64,000 nucleotides of DNA from Tetradesmus obliquus (lineage: Eukaryota > Chlorophyta > Chlorophyceae > Sphaeropleales > Scenedesmaceae), in the NCBI GenBank assembly GCA_030272155.1, contig CP126197.1, positions 1,612,001 to 1,676,000 of the forward strand, written 5' to 3'. The position numbers were made by a program, and so were the translations under genes. This document shows, piece by piece, positions 59,827 to 64,000 of the stretch (its first letter is position 1; every line of letters starts with the position of its first letter). The notes below the pieces were generated by a model that saw nothing but the letters and a program-made list of their open reading frames with translations, was not told the DNA's origin and made no database searches.

Positions 59827-59992
59827 ACATGACATTTTTGGCGCATACCATCCAAATTTTACTTGTAGTGTTGTGTTGTGATTGTAGTACAGGACTAGGT
59901 ACAGCTGAGCCTCAGCGAGATGCTGCTGCATTGTGTCTTATGCTTACGGCAGACTCTGCAGATGACAGGCAGATGAATGGTGTGATTTGTAA

Positions 59993-60024
59993 GGCTGCAT
60001 TAGGCTGCATTAGGCTGCATTAGG
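59993..60024. repeat. 11-bp minisatellite
   Basis: Three full units of GGCTGCATTAG with a partial fourth. Confidence 0.85.
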
Positions 60025-61136
60025 CGACTCACTCCTGGTTGGCGTTATTCTTTGTAGCTTGTAGAAGTGGCTGTGCATGTCCCGTTTTCTAAACCCTTGT
60101 GAAACTCCAGCTTCTGCAGATCGACAGCCTCTCAGCTGTTCCTGCGTTATGGTATGTCCGCTAGAGCTTCTGCATTATGGTATGTCCGCTAGAGCGTGGC
60201 AATCATGCTCAGTGCTTTTGTCAAAGCATTCAATGCCAAGCATGTTGATTGGTGTCCGAGTGAACTCAAGTGTGGGACCTTAGCCACATATGTACACGTA
60301 TGTGTGGCCTAATGTGTGGCGTTATCTACAGCTATGCTGCTGGCAACGAGTTCTTGGTTGTTGGTGATGATGGTTGAGATGGCTCTTGGATCTGTTGTCA
60401 AGGTGCATTGGCACCTGTGTGGAACGCCGTTTTTGGCTCTGGTTATCGGCTCAGCAATATGCCATCTCTCAGTTCATATGAATGCAAATGGGTAGAACCG
60501 AAGACTTCTGACGTGCTTTTGCATGGTTGTGTGATTACCACCCCAGGCAGGCAATGAGAAGCAATGAGCAGCTAGGCATATATTTTCAGCGGTATCCAGC
60601 AGGCTAATTATACAGCTGATTGGCTGTGGAGTGGACATGCTGCAAGTATGAACATTCATGCATGTGGATTCCTATTGGTTGGCAGCTCAGTGTGTTGCAG
60701 CTGTGTTCAAACAGTCGCCATCAGCAGCTGTATTGCAGTTGATGCGCACTTGCTCAAGCTGCTGTGCGCTGCGCCGCTATGATGCGTGCTGGGGTTTATG
60801 TTCGTCACCAGCACCGCTGTGTGAGGCGAGGAGATGTTGCAGTTGATCTTGGTTGATGTTCCCAGATGATGTGCAGGCTGATCTGGTTCAAGACAAATTG
60901 CTCGTGACAGGGTCAGGGCAGCACAGGTGCATCTGATCATCTGAGTAATCATTTCATCGCAAGCATCTGATCATGTACATTTGAGGCGCCCTTGCAACCC
61001 TTGAATGCGCTCCCGTCCCGGCAGCGCAGCAATGCTACACTACATTGGTGTTATGCATAGAGTGCACACACACCTGCTCCTTCAAAAACCTCACCTTCTG
61101 CCCCGCCGCCTTTTGGGCGGAACATTGTGTTTGTCA

Positions 61137-61283
61137 GATGCCCCGCCACGTGTGGGCGCAAGCATCGCCTATTCGATGCCCCGCCACGTGTGGGCGCAAG
61201 CATCGGCTTGTAGATGCCCCGCCGCGTGTGGGCGCAAGCATATCCTGTTTCATGATGCCCCGCCACGTGTGGGCGCAAGCATC
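61137..61283. repeat. Array of four 30-bp palindromic repeats
   Basis: Units start at 61137, 61175, 61213 and 61254 (periods 38, 38 and 41), separated by 8-11 variable bases. Each begins GATGC and ends GCATC (the third ends differently) with a central CCACGTGTGG, so each can form a hairpin and holds a CACGTG E/G-box. Similar C/G-rich sequence precedes the array at about 61098-61123. Confidence 0.9.
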
Positions 61284-61524
61284 ATCTTTAGCCTGCGGCT
61301 ATCTATAGTCTTAGGCTATCGATGCCAGGGCCACAGGTGAACACGCGCATCATTGAGGGGCGCACAACACGGGTTTGGTGAAGCCGCAGGCATCGCGCCG
61401 CCACCTTGCCACCCACGGGCTAAGGCGGATACTCACCCGGGCGCATCGCCATGGGTGAGCGTAGCATGCAGGTGAATATAGAATTTGCTGCATGTGGATG
61501 GAAGTATACTGAGAATTGAAGTAT

Positions 61525-61839
61525 ATGACCTCAGTTGTTGGCTCCTTCTGTCGCCCTCACTGGTACAGACCTCTGCTGGACGTGCTGATATGCCCCCTCA
61601 CCAGGCCTGTGACCAACTACGACGCAGAAGTTGCTGCCACGTCATGGTATGGTGGCAGCAAGACCACCTGTGGGCACAGCTGTAATTGCATATTCTACAG
61701 CATCAACACCTATCTATTACATTTTGAGGCCGAGCACAAGCGGCCAGGGCCATGCAGGGCAAGGCCCACGTGTAAACAGCAGTGCTGTCCGGCGGCAAAC
61801 TCCGCGCCAATGACAACGAAACGCCCAAGCAGATTGTAA
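61525..61839 (+). CDS. Weak candidate: C-terminal end of an unknown Cys-rich protein
   Basis: An open frame of about 104 codons with several Cys (GGSKTTCGHSCNC, ARPTCKQQCC) ends at a TAA that overlaps a TGTAA signal. No domain was recognised and no upstream exon found. It could be the tail of a larger secreted protein or chance. Confidence 0.2.
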   Translation: MTSVVGSFCRPHWYRPLLDVLICPLTRPVTNYDAEVAATSWYGGSKTTCGHSCNCIFYSINTYLLHFEAEHKRPGPCRARPTCKQQCCPAANSAPMTTKRPSRL

Positions 61840-62281
61840 AACTTTGAATAAAACTATCTAACTGTACAAATGGTTATTTATTCGTTGTTGAAGCCTGCCG
61901 TGGCTGTCACAGCCGAATTGGCGTGTGAGCGACAACATTACAATTGCTGTGACAGCTGAAGCAGCCTGAGACTGCCGGAAGCGTTGTAGACCAGGGCTGT
62001 GTCTGTGTTCAAGGGTTTAAACGTGAAAGCAGGTCAATCATTGCAAGCATAATGCAGCATAATGAGCACTCACATCTCTACAGCTTGACATCTAGCTAAA
62101 GTAGCTATATGCTTGAGCCGTTGACCAGGTGGCAGCCAGCAAGCAAGCACTTAGAGGTCAGCAGCGGTCTCTGTGGTTTGAACTTTAACATGAAACAGGC
62201 TCCGGCTCCTATCAGCTATCAGTTGCCACTGCCGCCGCTGCTGCTGCTGCTGCTGACGATACCGTATGTGACACAGCCCAA

Positions 62282-63729
62282 CTACGTGCTGCTGCAGGCG
62301 CGCTTGTGCCGCGGCCAGTCTGCCCGCTGGCACTGCACACAGCAGTACCTGTCAGCATCGCTCCTGCAGCGGCTGCAGCGCAGCAGCTGCTGCACCACGG
62401 CACCACCCGCACCCCTGCTGCCTGGCTTGGCCCCACACACTCTGCAGGCACCACCAGCACCTGCCTCCGCTGCCGCTGCTGCTGCCACTTGGGGTCTTGC
62501 ACCTGCAGCAGACCGCCCAGCCGCTGCTGCTGCTTCTGCTGCAGCAGCACGCACTGCACCAGCATCAGCTCGGCTCACTGGCCTGCTGCTGCCCCCGCTG
62601 CCAGCGCCAGCTGCTGCGCCGGCTGCTGCCATTGCGGCCTTCTTGAAACTATCAGGTATTGCATCCATGAGTGTAGCCGAGTCACCCAGCAGCTCCGGGT
62701 ACACAGGGCAGATGAAACTGGCCAGCCAGTGGCTGTTGGGGCCCAGGGGCAGGTGCTTGACCTGCCATGATGTGGGCTGCATGCGGCGTGCGTTGCGCTG
62801 TAGGAGAGAGCGCAGCAGCTGCAGCTCGTGGGTGGAGCAGAAGGTGGTGGATGAGGCACCCTGGGCAGCAGCAGCAGCAGCAGCAGCAGCGGCGGTGGCG
62901 GTTGCAGGAACCGGATCAGTGGATGGTCAGACAGATGTGGCATGGGATGGCAAGTGACTGCTGACGCCGGCAGCAGGCAACACGGCAGCACCGCACTGAA
63001 GGAAGCTGCAGCAGCAACACATGAGGTGCTTGCGCTGCCACGGTGTGGGTTGCATGCGGCGTGTGTTGCTCTGTAACAGAGCTCGCAGCAGCTGCAGGCT
63101 GCAGCTCACGGGTTGAGCAGAAGGTGGTGGATGAGGCGCCCTGCGGGCAGCAGCAGCAGCAGGTTGAGTATTGTGCATTCAAAACATAGAGTTGTGCATT
63201 CAGTGTGATGCATGCAGTTAGTGGCTGCTAGCAGACGGTGGTGGGCGAGCAGCCCTGGGACAGCAGCAGCAGCAGCAGCAGCAGGAAAGCAGCAAGCCTG
63301 TGAGCTAGCACTCCTGCCGATGTCACCAGCTGTTTGTGTGCCCTTCCCACACTTCAGGGCATCCTGCATCTTGCATCCATACAAAAACACTTGGCCGACC
63401 ACGCTGCGCTGTGTGAGAGGTGACTCTTGGCCGCATACAAACGCAAGCTTGGCAGCCACGTCTGACACTTGAACGACAGCCACGTATCACCACATTATGC
63501 ATGTCACGCTGCCACACACCTGTGCCATGATGACCTCCTTGAAGCGTCCCAGCTCCTTGTTCATATCTATCTTGCCCTGCTGCAGCAGCGCCATGCCCTG
63601 CTCATTGTCAACCACACTCAGCACAGCCAGCGGGCGGTTGGTGGAGGTCAGCCGCCGCAGCGGTGTGTGCACGCGAATGTACATGGCATGAGCCTTGTCG
63701 CTGCCTTGTGGCGCGTCCTTGTTGATGAT
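62282..63729 (-). CDS. MYND-type zinc-finger protein, C-terminal part
   Basis: Two exons are visible (63729-63520, 62860-62282), both in phase 0; the gene continues beyond the window. The upstream exon codes KAHAMYIRVHTPLRRLTS, LAVLSVVDNEQGMALLQQG and MNKELGRFKEVIMAQ. The last exon codes STTFCSTHELQLLRSLLQ and MQPTSWQVKHLPLGPNSHWL, then an Ala-rich linker and a MYND finger at the C-terminus (CRVCGAKPG, LRCSRCRSDADRYCCVQCQR, DWPRHKRAC, end SST). MYND fingers bind proline-rich peptides in protein partners (family knowledge). The body of the protein was not recognised. Both exons have echo copies upstream. Confidence 0.75.
63021..63265 (-). repeat. Two echoes of the MYND-gene last-exon start
   Basis: 63021-63143 repeats about 120 bases of the exon head (codes GASSTTFCST(R/H)ELQ, then a small insertion shifts the frame). 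63230-63265 is a shorter, more diverged copy of its first bases with the CTG tract. Both lie in the intron before the real exon at 62860. Confidence 0.85.
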
Positions 63730-63815
63730 CTACGGCGGCGGCAGCAGCAGCAGTAGCAGCAGTAGCAGCAGTTGAGCAAGCAGACGATCAACCGGCAAAG
63801 CAGCAAGGGAGAGTG

Positions 63816-63983
63816 TGCGCCTTGTTGCTGCCTTGCGGGGCGTTCCACTTCAAGTTCAAGTTCAAGTTTGGCAGAAGCAGCAGTAGCAGCTTTCACACAT
63901 CTAATTAAGCAAGCGGCAAACCGGTGTGTGCACAAGGATGTACATGGCAAGAGCCCTGTCGCTGTCTTGCAGTGCGACCTTAT
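63816..63983 (-). repeat. Two echoes of the MYND-gene penultimate exon start
   Basis: 63919-63983 repeats the exon head (ATCATCAA(T/C)AAGG onward, the MYI.VHTP codons) with a ctag acceptor like the real one. 63816-63842 is a shorter fragment of the same stretch. Both lie upstream of the real exon at 63729. Confidence 0.82.
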
Positions 63984-64000
63984 TGATGATCTAGCGAGTA

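Larger units (their letters stand above)
59727..62281. other. Stretch between transposon C and the MYND gene
   Basis: Contains the aquaporin tail echo, short tandem repeats, the four-unit palindromic array at 61137-61283, and a weak candidate coding end at 61525-61839. A reverse TGTAA at about 61938-61942 suits the 3' end of the MYND gene. Confidence 0.5.

Noticed and set aside
61137..61283. CRISPR array
   Set aside because: Spacers are only 8-11 bases, there are no cas genes, and the context is eukaryotic.

Overview
This window looks like nuclear DNA of a chlorophyte green alga. The genes are intron-rich with GT-AG introns, and most donors read gtgagt or gtgcgt. TGTAA motifs, the green-algal poly(A) signal, lie near several gene ends. 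(CTG)n and (CAG)n triplets are everywhere, and low-complexity Gln/Ala/Ser tracts sit inside proteins. The proteins fit an alga: a plant-type N-carbamoylputrescine amidase, a Rab8/RABE GTPase, a WSC-domain protein and a MIP aquaporin. A core chlorophyte, possibly Scenedesmaceae-like, is my guess; the species cannot be told from the sequence.

Layout. 200-1292 (+) is the 3' end of a STE24-type CAAX protease. 1732-9327 (+) is a 15-exon LRRC40-like leucine-rich-repeat protein with a long Gln/Ser-rich tail, followed by three 205-bp tandem repeats. 10393-12401 (+) is a Rab8/RABE GTPase. 14079-16771 (-) is a secreted staphylococcal-nuclease-like protein. 17668-26217 (+) holds three tandem paralogous genes for small multi-pass membrane proteins of unknown function. 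28068-35953 is a transposon-rich stretch with a broken WSC-domain gene. 37882-40812 (-) is SKA1. 40813-47424 has no recognisable gene. 47425-50024 (-) is a tandem-CCCH (TTP/TIS11-type) zinc-finger protein. 50719-54476 (-) is N-carbamoylputrescine amidase, divergent from a MIP aquaporin at 55020-57018 (+). 62282-63729 (-) is the 3' end of a MYND-finger protein.

Two structural themes stand out. First, there are three DNA transposons of 2.7-3.1 kb. Each has terminal inverted repeats, an exact 3-bp target-site duplication, and subterminal arrays of its own short motif in both orientations, as in CACTA/EnSpm elements. One carries a spliced host-like gene, one splits the WSC gene exactly in frame, and one sits 4 bp after the aquaporin stop codon. 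Second, nearly every multi-exon gene contains echo exons: truncated tandem copies of an exon edge plus its splice site, lying in the neighbouring intron or just past the gene. Splicing appears to skip them. At least two could be included in frame, adding 37 residues.

All exon structures were built by hand from splice sites, reading phase and family similarity, and no database was searched. For each complete main gene the exon lengths add up to a whole number of codons.
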